Positions 32,458 to 41,583 are shown, counted from the stretch's first letter. The stretch: 64,000 nucleotides of DNA from JACDAV01 sp964626755 (GCA_964626755.1 CAZVGO010000050.1:209950-273949), one strand, 5' to 3'. Notes: generated by a model from the sequence alone, not told the origin. Numbers and translations are program-made.

Positions 32458-33681
32458 ATGTTCTACCTGTCGCTCGGCAGTGTGCCCCACAAGCGCCATA
32501 CGCAGCACCGCGCTCCCGACGGCTCGCTCTACGCCGAGGAGCTATTCGGGGTCGAGGGCTTCACCGGGCGCAGCTCGCTGCTCTACCACCTCGTGCCGCC
32601 GACCCGGACGCACAAGGTCGAGGCGGTCCGCCGGGTCAAGCTCGACGAGGCCGACGACGACGCCCATCGTCACCGCCTGATCAACACGAAGGAGCTCGCG
32701 CCGAAGGGCGATGCGATCTCCGGCCGCGTCCCGCTGTTCTACAACGCCGACGTCGTCATGGGCGTCGTCCGGCCCTCGACCGAGATGCCGAGGAACACGT
32801 TCTACCGGAACGGCCAGGCGGACGAGATGGTCTTTGTCCACGAGGGCACCGGCACCTGGGACACGGTGTTCGGCCGGTTCCGGTATGGCCCGGGGGACTA
32901 CCTCGTGAGTCCCATCGGGACGACCTGGCGGCTCGAGCCCGACAAGGGCAGCGCCCAGCGAATGCTCTGGCTCGAGGCCCCCTCGGAGCTGGAGCCGCCG
33001 AAGCGCTATCGGAACGACTACGGCCAGCTCCTCGAACACTCGCCGTACAGCCAGCGCGACATCCGGGCCCCGGAGTGGATCGACGCCCGGACGGACAGCG
33101 GGGAGTTCGTCGTCCACGTGAAGGTCCGCGACCGGATCACGGCCTACCACTACCGGCATCACCCGTTCGACGTCGTCGGCTGGGACGGCTACCTGTGGCC
33201 CTACGTCTTCAACATCGGCGACTTCGAGCCGATCACCGGGCGGGTCCACCAGCCGCCACCGGTCCACCAGACATTCCAGGCCCGGAACTTCGTCGTCTGT
33301 TCGTTCGTGCCGCGCAAGTTCGACTATCACCCGCTCGCGATCCCGGCACCCTACAACCACTCGAACATCAACAGCGACGAGGTCATCTACTACGTGGCCG
33401 GCAACTTCATGAGCCGGCGCGGCGTGGAAATCAGCTCGTTCACGCTGCATCCCGCGGGCATTCCCCACGGCCCGCATCCGGGCACAGCCGAGGCGTCAAT
33501 CGGCAAGGAGAGGACCGAGGAGCTCGCGGTCATGGTCGACACGTTCCATCCGCTCCGCCTGACCAGGCAGGCCAAGGAGATGGACGACCACCGCTACCCG
33601 TACAGCTGGCTGCCGCCGGAGGACGCCGGGGCCGAGGCGGCGGAGCTGGCCCAACGCGGCCCCGAGGCGTTCCCGGACTGA
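32458..33681 (+). CDS. hmgA: Homogentisate 1,2-dioxygenase
   Basis: 407 residues. The start FYLSLGSVPHKRHTQHR and the C-terminal cupin with His301 and Glu308 (PYNHSNINSDEVIYY) plus a further His in IPHGPHPG are those of homogentisate dioxygenase. It opens the homogentisate ring to maleylacetoacetate with Fe(II) and O2. It is shorter than the roughly 440-residue human type, as are several bacterial homologues. The hpd gene that makes its substrate is 6 kb upstream on the same strand. Confidence 0.95.
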   Translation: MFYLSLGSVPHKRHTQHRAPDGSLYAEELFGVEGFTGRSSLLYHLVPPTRTHKVEAVRRVKLDEADDDAHRHRLINTKELAPKGDAISGRVPLFYNADVVMGVVRPSTEMPRNTFYRNGQADEMVFVHEGTGTWDTVFGRFRYGPGDYLVSPIGTTWRLEPDKGSAQRMLWLEAPSELEPPKRYRNDYGQLLEHSPYSQRDIRAPEWIDARTDSGEFVVHVKVRDRITAYHYRHHPFDVVGWDGYLWPYVFNIGDFEPITGRVHQPPPVHQTFQARNFVVCSFVPRKFDYHPLAIPAPYNHSNINSDEVIYYVAGNFMSRRGVEISSFTLHPAGIPHGPHPGTAEASIGKERTEELAVMVDTFHPLRLTRQAKEMDDHRYPYSWLPPEDAGAEAAELAQRGPEAFPD

Positions 33682-33683
33682 TC

Positions 33684-34271
33684 ATGGCCTCGTTCTTCCG
33701 GCCCATTCCCGACAGTCCGAAACCCCCGCGGCGCCGCTCAGTTCCCCGGCTCGACCATGCCCTCCTCGTCGCCGGGGCGGCGATCATGATCGTCGCCGCG
33801 CGGTTGCCGTGGATGCGCGGCCAGACCCGGGCAAGCGGATACGTCGACTGGACAGGGATCGACGACACGGGCGAGGGAGGGATGCTCCTCGTGCTCGGGC
33901 TGCTCGTCCTGGCATTCGTTCGCTGGCGGGGATCGTTCGAGGAGATCGAGCCGCGATCACGCTGGCTGCCGATCGGCCTGGGGTTCGCCGCGGGGTGCCT
34001 CTGGGTGATCTCGTTCCGGAGGCTCGTCACGATGTCGTTCGACACCCCGGGCGGAGCACGGCTGGAAATCGGCGTATTCCTCGCCGGCATCGGCGTACTC
34101 GTGATGCTCGCCGGGGCCCTGCTGGCCGCCCGCCGCTGGGCGGACCCGCAGGCCCCGCCCCACCGCCGCCCGGACCGCCACGATGCCGCGCCACTCTCAC
34201 TCGAGCCCGGCAGCGACGGGTACATGACCCGCGCCCGGGTCGAGCGGCGGGATCCGCCCCCCGACGGCTGA
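33684..34271 (+). CDS. Hypothetical membrane protein
   Basis: 195 residues, ATG 2 nt after the hmgA stop. Four hydrophobic segments (about 24-40, 67-81, 95-113, 130-150) with short loops and a long basic, Pro-rich C-terminal tail. No recognised family. Probably transcribed with hmgA, but nothing in it points to aromatic metabolism. Confidence 0.6.
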   Translation: MASFFRPIPDSPKPPRRRSVPRLDHALLVAGAAIMIVAARLPWMRGQTRASGYVDWTGIDDTGEGGMLLVLGLLVLAFVRWRGSFEEIEPRSRWLPIGLGFAAGCLWVISFRRLVTMSFDTPGGARLEIGVFLAGIGVLVMLAGALLAARRWADPQAPPHRRPDRHDAAPLSLEPGSDGYMTRARVERRDPPPDG

Positions 34272-34293
34272 TCGCGGGCCGCATGATACGGAC

Positions 34294-35073
34294 GTGATCG
34301 CCGCCGACCCTCGCCCGCTCCGCGACCGCATCCTCGCCGGGGAGACCCTGTTCGGCCTGTTCCTCGACCTGGGCTCGCCGATCGCCGCGGAGCTCGCGTC
34401 GCGGGCCGGCTACGACTGGCTCGTCATCGACCTCGAGCACGGCGCCGCGACGGAGGGGGATCTCCTCCTCCTGCTCCACGCGGTCGAGGCCGGCGGCGCG
34501 TCGGCCCTCGTCCGCCCGCAGTCCGGCGAACGATTGCGAATCGGCCGGGCCCTCGACATGGGCGCCCGCGGGATCGTCGTCCCGCGGCTGAACTCGGTGA
34601 ACGAGGCACGCGAGGCGGTGACGTTCCTCCGTTACCCGCCGGAGGGGGGCCGCGGCGTCGCGCTGCGCTCCCGAGGCGCGGACCTCGGGGCGATCACCCA
34701 CGACCGGGTCGGGGAGGTCAACCAGCGGATCGTCGGCCTCGTCCAGATCGAGTCGGTCGGCGCCCTCGCGGACGCCGACCGGATTGCCGCGATCGACGGA
34801 GTGGACGTCCTGTTCGTCGGGCCCGCGGACCTGACCCACTCCCTCGGGGTCCCCGGCCGGTTCACCGACCCGGCGTACCGCGACGCCCTCCGCACGGTCG
34901 TGGCGGCCTGCCGGGCCCACGGCAAGGCGGCCGGGATCCTGCTCTACGACACATCCGTCGTGCCGGAGTACCTCGAGCTCGGCTTCCGGTTCATGGGAAT
35001 CGGGTCCGATGGCGCATTCGTCGCCGACGCCGCCGCCCGGGCCCTGGCCTCCGTGCGCGCGACCGCGAAGTAG
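34294..35073 (+). CDS. HpcH/HpaI aldolase family protein
   Basis: 259 residues from GTG 34294. GLFLDLGSPIAAELASRAGYDWLVIDLEHG carries the first metal-binding region, with DMGARGIVVPRLNSVNEA, then the Glu/Asp metal ligands in VQIESVGAL and LFVGPADLTHSLG. These class II aldolases (2,4-dihydroxyhept-2-enedioate or 2-keto-3-deoxy-L-rhamnonate type) release pyruvate or glyoxylate. Position beside hmgA suggests an aromatic or hydroxy-acid degradation role, but the substrate is open. Confidence 0.88.
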   Translation: MIAADPRPLRDRILAGETLFGLFLDLGSPIAAELASRAGYDWLVIDLEHGAATEGDLLLLLHAVEAGGASALVRPQSGERLRIGRALDMGARGIVVPRLNSVNEAREAVTFLRYPPEGGRGVALRSRGADLGAITHDRVGEVNQRIVGLVQIESVGALADADRIAAIDGVDVLFVGPADLTHSLGVPGRFTDPAYRDALRTVVAACRAHGKAAGILLYDTSVVPEYLELGFRFMGIGSDGAFVADAAARALASVRATAK

Positions 35074-35084
35074 CCCGCCCGCGG

Positions 35085-36065
35085 TCACTCGTCGGCGATG
35101 CGGACCGCCGGCTGCGGTGGCCGGAAGGCGGCCGGCCCGGTCTGGGCGATGACGACGCCGAGGAGGATGAGCGCTCCTCCCACCAGCTGGATCGGCTGGA
35201 GTGATTCGCCAAGGAGGATCGCCGCCAGGGTGATCGTCCAGACCGGCTCGATCGTGCTGAGCAGGGCCGCCTGTGCCGCACCCACCCGCTGCGTCCCCGC
35301 GTAGAACGACTGGATCGCGACGAACGTCGAGACGACACCCACGCCGACGAGGCCGAACCATGCGCCGGCCGGCACGTCGCCCGGGCCGACCGGCTCGCCG
35401 AGCGCGATCGCCGACAGCCAGTAGGTCACAGCCGTGGCGGTCATCATCAACGCCGTCGCCGCGCTCGCCGCCGCTCCGCCCCGATCGCTGCCACCGGCGC
35501 GGCCGTCACCGGCCTCGCCCCGCTCGCCGGACAGCCGGGCCGCGAGGACGATCCAGATCGCATAGATCAGCGGCGACACGATGACCAGCAGCACGCCGTC
35601 GAGCGGCGGAGCGTCGGTCGTATCGATCCCGCCGACGGCGAGGACCACCCCGACGAGCGCGAGCCCGAGCGCACCCCACGCCCGGGCCCCCCGGAGGCGC
35701 CGACCGAACCGGAGGGTGAGGACTGCCACGAGGGCCGGGTAGACGTAGACGATCAGGGCGGCCAGCGACGCGTCGACTGTCTCGAGGCCGGCGAAGTAGG
35801 TCGCGGAGTTGCCGACGTAGAGGACGCCGAGCGCGAGCGACCCGACGACGAGGCGCCGGTCGAGCGACCGGAGCGCCCGCCGGTGGGCCGGCCAGGCGAG
35901 CAGCCACAGCCAGGCGAGGGACGCCCCGAACAGGAACCGCCACGAGCTCAGGACGTGCCAGCCGACCCCGGCCTCGTAGGCCGGCTTGGCGAACAGGGCC
36001 CCGGAGCCGAAGGCACAGGCGGAGAGGAGGACGAGGGCGACCCCGAGGGCGCGGCGGCGATCCAC
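35085..36065 (-). CDS. EamA/DMT superfamily transporter
   Basis: 326 residues, ten helices in two EamA repeats: the first about residues 9-140, the second about 155-310. A cytoplasmic insert rich in Gly/Ala/Glu separates the halves (about 180-200). WRFLFGASLAW and LSTIEPVWTITLAAILLGE are standard EamA motifs. Members export amino acids or metabolites. Start GTG 36065, with TAGCCT 6 nt upstream: leaderless, and divergent from the CBS gene. Confidence 0.88.
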   Translation of the reverse strand: MDRRRALGVALVLLSACAFGSGALFAKPAYEAGVGWHVLSSWRFLFGASLAWLWLLAWPAHRRALRSLDRRLVVGSLALGVLYVGNSATYFAGLETVDASLAALIVYVYPALVAVLTLRFGRRLRGARAWGALGLALVGVVLAVGGIDTTDAPPLDGVLLVIVSPLIYAIWIVLAARLSGERGEAGDGRAGGSDRGGAAASAATALMMTATAVTYWLSAIALGEPVGPGDVPAGAWFGLVGVGVVSTFVAIQSFYAGTQRVGAAQAALLSTIEPVWTITLAAILLGESLQPIQLVGGALILLGVVIAQTGPAAFRPPQPAVRIADE

Positions 36066-36071
36066 CGCGGG

Positions 36072-36077
36072 AGGCTA
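36072..36077 (-). promoter_or_regulatory. -10 element TAGCCT, leaderless promoter of the EamA gene
   Basis: TAGCCT on the minus strand exactly 6 nt before GTG 36065. Confidence 0.55.
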
Positions 36078-36110
36078 GCAGCCCCGGCGGCTGGGCCGGG
36101 GCCGACGGGC

Positions 36111-36116
36111 TACACT
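36111..36116 (+). promoter_or_regulatory. -10 element TACACT, leaderless promoter of the CBS-kor operon
   Basis: TACACT then CGTGCG then GTG 36123, so 6 nt between hexamer and start. Divergent from the EamA promoter 33 bp away. Confidence 0.6.
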
Positions 36117-36122
36117 CGTGCG

Positions 36123-36623
36123 GTGAGTGATCTCTCCGAGCGACGCGTGGCGACGCGCGTTCCCAACCTCGTCGACAGCCGGCTCAAGCTGGTAAGCCGG
36201 CGGGAGCCCGTGACCGTTCCGCCGGGCACGAGCCTGGCCGACTGCGTCGGTGCGATCCAGCGCTCGGGGACGGGCGATTCGGTCTTCGTCACGGCACCCG
36301 ACGGGCGCCTGGCCGGCATCCTCACCGAGCGCGACATCTTCGCCCGGCTCGTCGGCGGGGACGTCGACCTGGGCCGGCCCGTCGAGACGCTCATGACGAC
36401 CAGGCCCCAGCACCTCCATCTGGACGAGACGGTCCGGGACGCAATCGAGCTGATGCAGACCGGACGCTATCGGAACGTGCCGTTACTCGATGACGACGAC
36501 ATGCTCGTCGGCGTCGTCCGCCCGCAGGACATCCTCAAGTACCTCGCCGAGGCCTTCCCGGAGGAGCTCCTCAACCTTCCTCCGCGGCCGCACCAGCTGA
36601 TGAGGAAGCCCGAGGGCGGATGA
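36123..36623 (+). CDS. CBS-pair protein upstream of korAB
   Basis: 166 residues from GTG 36123. Two CBS motifs: LVGILTERDIF-like sequence GRLAGILTERDIFARLVG (about 62-79) and DMLVGVVRPQDILKYLAE (about 127-144). CBS pairs bind adenine nucleotides (AMP, ATP, NADH) and sense energy state. The stop overlaps the korA start (ATGA), so it is made together with the 2-oxoacid:ferredoxin oxidoreductase and is a candidate regulator of it. There is no DNA-binding domain. Confidence 0.85.
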   Translation: MSDLSERRVATRVPNLVDSRLKLVSRREPVTVPPGTSLADCVGAIQRSGTGDSVFVTAPDGRLAGILTERDIFARLVGGDVDLGRPVETLMTTRPQHLHLDETVRDAIELMQTGRYRNVPLLDDDDMLVGVVRPQDILKYLAEAFPEELLNLPPRPHQLMRKPEGG

Positions 36624-38476
36624 CGACCGAGACCAGGCCGCCCGAGATCGAGGTCCGTGACCTCGAGCGGGTCACGATCCGTTTCGCGGGTGATTCCGGC
36701 GACGGGATGCAGCTGACGGGAACCCAGTTCACCCGGACCGCCGCCGTCTTCGGCAACGACATCAGCACCCTGCCGGACTTCCCGGCGGAGATCCGCGCCC
36801 CGGCGGGCTCGCTGCCTGGCGTGTCGGGGTTCCAGATCAGCTTCTCGAGCACGGACATCCATACGCCGGGCGACGAGCCGGATGTGCTGGTGGCGATGAA
36901 CCCGGCGGCGCTCAAGACGAACATCGGCGACCTGCCGGCAGGCGGTGCATTGATCGTCAACAGCGACGCGTTCGGCCCGCAGAACCTGAAGAAGGCCGCG
37001 TACGCATCGAACCCGCTGACCGACGGCTCGCTCAAGCACGTCACGGTCTTCGAGGTCCCGATCTCGACCCTCAATGCGCGGGCCCTCGAGGGCCTCGACA
37101 TGACCTCGAAGCAGGTCGACCTGACGAAGAACTTCTTCGCCCTCGGGCTGATGTTCTGGCTCTACGAGCGGTCGATGGACCCGACGCTCCGCTGGATCGA
37201 CGAGAAGTTCTCGAAGCGGCAGGTGGTCGCGGAGGCGAACAAGCGGGCGCTCAAGGCGGGCTACGCGTTCGGTGAGACGACCGAGATCTTCCACACTCAC
37301 TACCGGGTCGCCCCCGCGAAGCTGGGCCCGGGCACATACCGCAACATCACCGGCAACGAGGCCACCGCGCTCGGCTTCCTCGCTGCCTCGAAGCTCGCCC
37401 ACCGCCCCCTGTTCTACGGCAGCTATCCGATCACCCCCGCCTCGGACATCCTCCACCAGCTCTCGGGGTACAAGAACTTCGGGGTCAAGACGTTCCAGGC
37501 GGAGGACGAGATCGCGGCGATCGGGGCGGCGATCGGGGCGAGCTACGGCGGCGCGCTCGGGATGACCGCCAGCTCCGGCCCGGGGATCGCCCTGAAGAGC
37601 GAAGCTCTCGGCCTGGCGATCATGGTGGAGCTGCCGCTCGTCGTCGTCGACGTCCAGCGGGCCGGCCCATCGACCGGGATGCCGACGAAGAACGAGCAGG
37701 CGGACCTCCTCCAGGTGATGTTCGGGCGCAACTCGGACTCGCCCGTCCCGATCGTCGCGCCGGCGACACCCGGCGAGTGCTTCGATTACGCGATCGAGGC
37801 CTGGCGCATCGCCCTCAAGTACGTCACCCCGGTCGTCTACCTGTCCGACGCGTTCCTCGCCACTGGTGCCGAGCCGTGGCGGATCCCGGCGCTCGCCGAC
37901 CTGCCCGACATCGGGGTTGACAACTGGACGGACAAGGCGACGTTCCAGCCGTACGACCGCGACCCGGTGACGCTCGCCCGGAAGTGGGCGATCCCAGGCA
38001 CGCCAGGGCTGGAGCACCGGATCGGCGGGCTCGAGAAGGCCGACATCAGCGGCAACGTCAGCTACGACCCGGACAATCACCACCGGATGCAGCTCCTCCG
38101 CGCCGCCAAGGTGGCAGGGATCGCCAACGACATCCCGGACCTCGTCGCGCACGGCCCGGCCCGGGGTGACCTGCTGGTCCTCGGCTGGGGTTCGACCTAC
38201 GGGGCGCTCCGTTCGGCGGTCGAACGGCTGCAGGCCGACGGCCGGAGTGTCGCCCACGCCCACATCCGTCACCTGAACCCGTTTCCGCGGAACCTCGGCG
38301 AGGTCCTCGAGAGCTATCGCCGGGTGCTCATCCCGGAGGTCAACCTGGGCCAGCTCTCGATGCTCATCCGGGCCCGCTTCCTCGTCGACGCGGTCGGCTA
38401 CAACCGTGTCCGGGGAAAGCCGTTCCGGATCTCCGAGATCGAGGCCGAGGCCGTCCGGCTGCTGGAGACTCCATGA
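36620..38476 (+). CDS. korA: 2-oxoglutarate:ferredoxin oxidoreductase alpha subunit (fused gamma-alpha)
   Basis: 618 residues. The N-terminal gamma domain opens VTIRFAGDSGDGMQLTGTQF, followed by the pyrimidine-binding alpha domain GNEATALGFLAASKLAHRPLFYGSYPITPASDILH and the TSSGPGIALKSE motif, then the C-terminal LVLGWGSTYGAL. The fusion without a delta ferredoxin domain is the KorAB type used by aerobes such as Mycobacterium and Magnetococcus. It decarboxylates 2-oxoglutarate (or another 2-oxoacid) to the CoA ester and reduces ferredoxin. FdxA at 18225 is a candidate acceptor. Confidence 0.94.
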   Translation: MTTETRPPEIEVRDLERVTIRFAGDSGDGMQLTGTQFTRTAAVFGNDISTLPDFPAEIRAPAGSLPGVSGFQISFSSTDIHTPGDEPDVLVAMNPAALKTNIGDLPAGGALIVNSDAFGPQNLKKAAYASNPLTDGSLKHVTVFEVPISTLNARALEGLDMTSKQVDLTKNFFALGLMFWLYERSMDPTLRWIDEKFSKRQVVAEANKRALKAGYAFGETTEIFHTHYRVAPAKLGPGTYRNITGNEATALGFLAASKLAHRPLFYGSYPITPASDILHQLSGYKNFGVKTFQAEDEIAAIGAAIGASYGGALGMTASSGPGIALKSEALGLAIMVELPLVVVDVQRAGPSTGMPTKNEQADLLQVMFGRNSDSPVPIVAPATPGECFDYAIEAWRIALKYVTPVVYLSDAFLATGAEPWRIPALADLPDIGVDNWTDKATFQPYDRDPVTLARKWAIPGTPGLEHRIGGLEKADISGNVSYDPDNHHRMQLLRAAKVAGIANDIPDLVAHGPARGDLLVLGWGSTYGALRSAVERLQADGRSVAHAHIRHLNPFPRNLGEVLESYRRVLIPEVNLGQLSMLIRARFLVDAVGYNRVRGKPFRISEIEAEAVRLLETP

Positions 38477-39540
38477 CCGAATCGACCAACAACGGAGCGG
38501 TGCAACCAGCTCTCAGCCCCGAGAACGCGGAGGTCATCCAGCTCACCCGGAAGGACTTCGTGTCCGACCAGGAGGTCCGCTGGTGCCCCGGCTGCGGCGA
38601 CTACTCGATCCTCGCCCAGACGCAGAAGGTCATGCCGGACTTCGGCTACCCGAAAGAGAAGATCGTCTTCGTCTCCGGGATCGGCTGCTCGGGCCGGCTG
38701 CCGTACTACATGAACACGTACGGGTTCCACACGATCCACGGGCGGGCCCCGACGCTCGCGACGGGCCTCAAGGCGGCACGGCCCGACCTGATGGTCTGGG
38801 TGATCACCGGCGACGGCGACGCGCTGTCGATCGGTGGCAACCACGTCCTCCACTCGATGCGCCGCAACGTCGACTTCAAGATGATCATGTTCAACAACCG
38901 GATCTACGGCCTCACCAAGGGCCAGGCGTCACCGACGTCGGAGTTCGGGAAGCGCACGAAATCGACGCCGGCCGGGACGGTCGACACGCCGATCCAGCCG
39001 CTGACCGTCGCCCTCGCAGCCGAGGCGTCCTTCGTCGCCCGCGCGGTCGACACGCACACGGAACACCTGCAAGGGACGCTCAACCGGGCTGGCTTCCACA
39101 AGGGCTCCGCGTTCGTCGAGGTCCTCCAGAACTGCAACATCTTCAACGACGGGGCGTGGCGGGACTTCACCGACCGCGAAGTCCGCGAGGACCGGATGCT
39201 CGTGCTCGAGCACGGCAAGCCGATGATCTTCGGCAAGGACCGCGACAAGGGGATCCGGTTGTCCGGACTCCATCCGGAGGTCGTCCAGCTGGGCGTTGGC
39301 GGGGTGACCGAGGCCGACCTGCTGGTCCACGACGAAAAGGCCGCGGAGCCGTACCTCGCGCTCATGCTCTCGCGGATGTTCTGGCCAGACTTCCCGGTTC
39401 CGGTCGGCGTGCTTCGGGCGGTCCCGCGCCCGACCCACGACCAGCTCATCGAGGCTCAGCTCAGCGAGGCTGTCCTCGGGTCGGGTGAGGGAGACCTGGC
39501 GGCGGCGCTCAACAGCGGGGAGACCTGGACGGTCGAGTAG
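38473..39540 (+). CDS. korB: 2-oxoglutarate:ferredoxin oxidoreductase beta subunit
   Basis: 355 residues, overlapping korA by 4 bp. RWCPGCGDYSILAQ opens the thiamine diphosphate domain, with GIGCSGRLPYY, HGRAPTLATGLK and the Mg/TPP motif TGDGDALSIGGNH. Cys residues near the start and in GIGCSG, with a later Cys (QNCNIFNDGAW), fit the single 4Fe-4S cluster of two-subunit KorB. A small inverted repeat (39545-39561) follows the stop. Confidence 0.94.
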   Translation: MTESTNNGAVQPALSPENAEVIQLTRKDFVSDQEVRWCPGCGDYSILAQTQKVMPDFGYPKEKIVFVSGIGCSGRLPYYMNTYGFHTIHGRAPTLATGLKAARPDLMVWVITGDGDALSIGGNHVLHSMRRNVDFKMIMFNNRIYGLTKGQASPTSEFGKRTKSTPAGTVDTPIQPLTVALAAEASFVARAVDTHTEHLQGTLNRAGFHKGSAFVEVLQNCNIFNDGAWRDFTDREVREDRMLVLEHGKPMIFGKDRDKGIRLSGLHPEVVQLGVGGVTEADLLVHDEKAAEPYLALMLSRMFWPDFPVPVGVLRAVPRPTHDQLIEAQLSEAVLGSGEGDLAAALNSGETWTVE

Positions 39541-39578
39541 GGGACCGGCCGCTGCGGCCGGCGTGCGAGGAGGCGTCG

Positions 39579-40082
39579 ATGCTCTGCCCGGTCTGCCGGC
39601 ATGACAACTTCGAAGGCGAGGACAACTGCGACAACTGCGGTGCCGACCTCCGCACGGCCGACATTCCGTCGGCGGCGGTCGACTATCGCGGCCGGCTCCT
39701 CGGCGAGCACCTCGACGACCTCGGTGCGTCGACCCCGGAGACGATCGATGCGAGGGCCGATGCCGGCGAAGCGATTCGCCGGATGCACGAGACGGGCATC
39801 GACTGCGTGCTCGTGACCGATGGCGGCCGGCTCGTCGGGATCTTCACGGACCGGGACGCTGTCCTCAAGGTCGCCGGCCGGCCGGCCGGTCCGTGCCCGA
39901 TCACGGACGTCATGACCCGCGACCCGGTGGTCCTCCGGCACGACGATCCGATCGCCGTGGCAATCCACAAGATGGCGGTCGGCGGCTTTCGCCATATCCC
40001 GATCGTCGACGGCCTCGGACTGCCGACCGGCGTCGTCTCCGCCCGCGACGTCTTCCGACATATCGCGTCGGAGCTGCGGTGA
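39579..40082 (+). CDS. Zinc-ribbon CBS-pair protein
   Basis: 167 residues with a GAGGAGG site upstream. N-terminal zinc ribbon CPVCRHD...CDNCGA (Cys 3, 6, 17, 20), then two CBS motifs: RLVGIFTDRDAVLKV and GLPTGVVSARDVFRHIA. Second CBS protein next to korAB, so the oxidoreductase genes are flanked by CBS sensors on both sides. The zinc ribbon suggests contact with nucleic acid or a protein partner. Overlaps the next gene by 4 bp (GTGA). Confidence 0.8.
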   Translation: MLCPVCRHDNFEGEDNCDNCGADLRTADIPSAAVDYRGRLLGEHLDDLGASTPETIDARADAGEAIRRMHETGIDCVLVTDGGRLVGIFTDRDAVLKVAGRPAGPCPITDVMTRDPVVLRHDDPIAVAIHKMAVGGFRHIPIVDGLGLPTGVVSARDVFRHIASELR

Positions 40083-40462
40083 CGGTGTCCTCGGTGGCGC
40101 CGACCGTCGTGGTGCTGGCCGACGACCTGATCTGGGGCACGCGGTTGACCGCCCAACTCGGCGCCGCCGGCGCGGCGCCGGTCCACGTCCGGGGATCCGC
40201 CGAGTTCGAAGCTGCCCTCGGCGACGCCCGCTTCGCAGTCGTTGACCTCACGGCCCGTGGATATGACGGGATCGCGGAGATCCAGAGGGCGGTGAGTTCG
40301 GGCGCCCGAACTCTCGCAGTTGGACAACACGATGACCGCGAGAGCCGGGATCGGGCGCTCGCAGCAGGCGCCGAGGCCGTGGTCGCCTACGCGAAGCTGT
40401 TCCGCACGGGCGAGAAGACGCTCAGGCTGTGGATGGCCAGCAGTCCACCCGCCCGGTCGTGA
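40079..40462 (+). CDS. Stand-alone receiver-like protein
   Basis: 127 residues from GTG 40079. It follows the CheY pattern: VVVLADDLIWGTRL (acidic pair after strand 1), FAVVDLTARGYDGIAEI with the candidate phospho-Asp, and VVAYAKLFRTG with the conserved Lys. There is no output domain, and no histidine kinase is nearby. Degenerate in places (LTARGYDG instead of LxMPxMDG), so it may be a pseudo-receiver. It is tied by 4-bp overlaps to the zinc-ribbon CBS gene before and the peptidase after. Confidence 0.6.
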   Translation: MTVSSVAPTVVVLADDLIWGTRLTAQLGAAGAAPVHVRGSAEFEAALGDARFAVVDLTARGYDGIAEIQRAVSSGARTLAVGQHDDRESRDRALAAGAEAVVAYAKLFRTGEKTLRLWMASSPPARS

Positions 40463-41583
40463 TCCCCGCCGAGCGCTACGCCGACCGGATCGCGCGAGCG
40501 GCGAAGGCCACGACGGAGCAGGGCTTCGATGCACTGCTCGTTGGCGTCGGGCCGGACCTGCGCTATCTCACCGGCTACGAGGCACTTCCGCTCGAACGCC
40601 TGACGATGCTCGTCATACCGTCCGGGGCGGCCGCTCCCCGGCTCCTTGCACCCCGGCTGGAGCTGGCCGCGGCGAGGGCCGGCGTCCGGCCGGACCTGGC
40701 GATCGCCACCTGGGAGGAAACCGAGGATCCCCATGCGCTCGTCGCGTCGCTCGTCGGAGCGGGGCGCCGCGTCGGCGTGTCTGATCGGCTCTGGGCAAGC
40801 CACCTGCTCCGCCTCCAGGCGGAGTTGCCTGGCGTGCATTTCGAGTCCGCGACCGCCGTGTTGCGCGACCTGCGTATGGTCAAGGATCCGGACGAGATCG
40901 AGCTTCTTCGCCTCGCTGCCCACGCCGCCGACCGGGTCATCGCGCAGATCGCGGCTGGGCCGCTCGTCGGCCGGACCGAGGCGGATGTCGCGCACGAGGT
41001 CCGCGAGCGCCTCATCGCCGAGGGCCACGAGCTGGCCGGTTTCTCGATCGTCGCCTCCGGCCCGAACTCGGCGTCGCCTCATCACGAGGCATCCGAGCGC
41101 GTGATCCGCGCCGGCGAACCGATCGTCCTCGACATCGGCGGCACGCTCGGCGGCTATGGGAGCGACATCACGCGGATGGTCTGGGTGACCGGCGGCGATC
41201 CCGCGAAGGGCCCGGTTTCCGAGTATCTCCGCTTGTATGGCGTCCTCCAGAGCGCGCAGGACGAGGCGACCGGCAGCGTTCGCGCGGGGGTTGCCTGTGA
41301 ACGGATCGACGCGGTGGCTCGCGGCATCATCGAGACCGGCGGGTACGGCCCGAACTTCATCCACCGGACCGGCCACGGAATCGGGCTCGAGGGGCACGAA
41401 GACCCGTATCTCATCGCCGGCAACGCCGAGGCACTCCGGGAGGGGTCGGCGTTCAGCGTCGAGCCTGGGATCTACCTCGAGGGCCGCTATGGCGCCCGGA
41501 TCGAGGACATCGTGGTGTGCGGCCGAGATGGGCCCATCGTCCTGAATCAGGCCCCGCGCGACCTCCTCGTCGTGGAAGGCTAG
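40459..41583 (+). CDS. M24 family Xaa-Pro dipeptidase/aminopeptidase
   Basis: 374 residues from GTG 40459, chosen because it forms a GTGA overlap with the receiver stop; a GTG at 40429 is also in frame. N-terminal creatinase-like domain (about 1-140), then the pita-bread domain with metal ligands Asp (IVLDIGGT), Asp (YGSDITRM), His (RTGHGIGLEGH), Glu (SVEPGIYL) and Glu (GARIEDIV). It cleaves X-Pro bonds with two metal ions. Cytoplasmic, no signal peptide. Confidence 0.92.
   Translation: MIPAERYADRIARAAKATTEQGFDALLVGVGPDLRYLTGYEALPLERLTMLVIPSGAAAPRLLAPRLELAAARAGVRPDLAIATWEETEDPHALVASLVGAGRRVGVSDRLWASHLLRLQAELPGVHFESATAVLRDLRMVKDPDEIELLRLAAHAADRVIAQIAAGPLVGRTEADVAHEVRERLIAEGHELAGFSIVASGPNSASPHHEASERVIRAGEPIVLDIGGTLGGYGSDITRMVWVTGGDPAKGPVSEYLRLYGVLQSAQDEATGSVRAGVACERIDAVARGIIETGGYGPNFIHRTGHGIGLEGHEDPYLIAGNAEALREGSAFSVEPGIYLEGRYGARIEDIVVCGRDGPIVLNQAPRDLLVVEG

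Noticed and set aside
32172..34271. 699-codon plus-strand frame spanning GNAT, hmgA and the next gene
   Set aside because: Only its last 195 codons (from 33684) form a protein; the first part is an alternate frame of hmgA.
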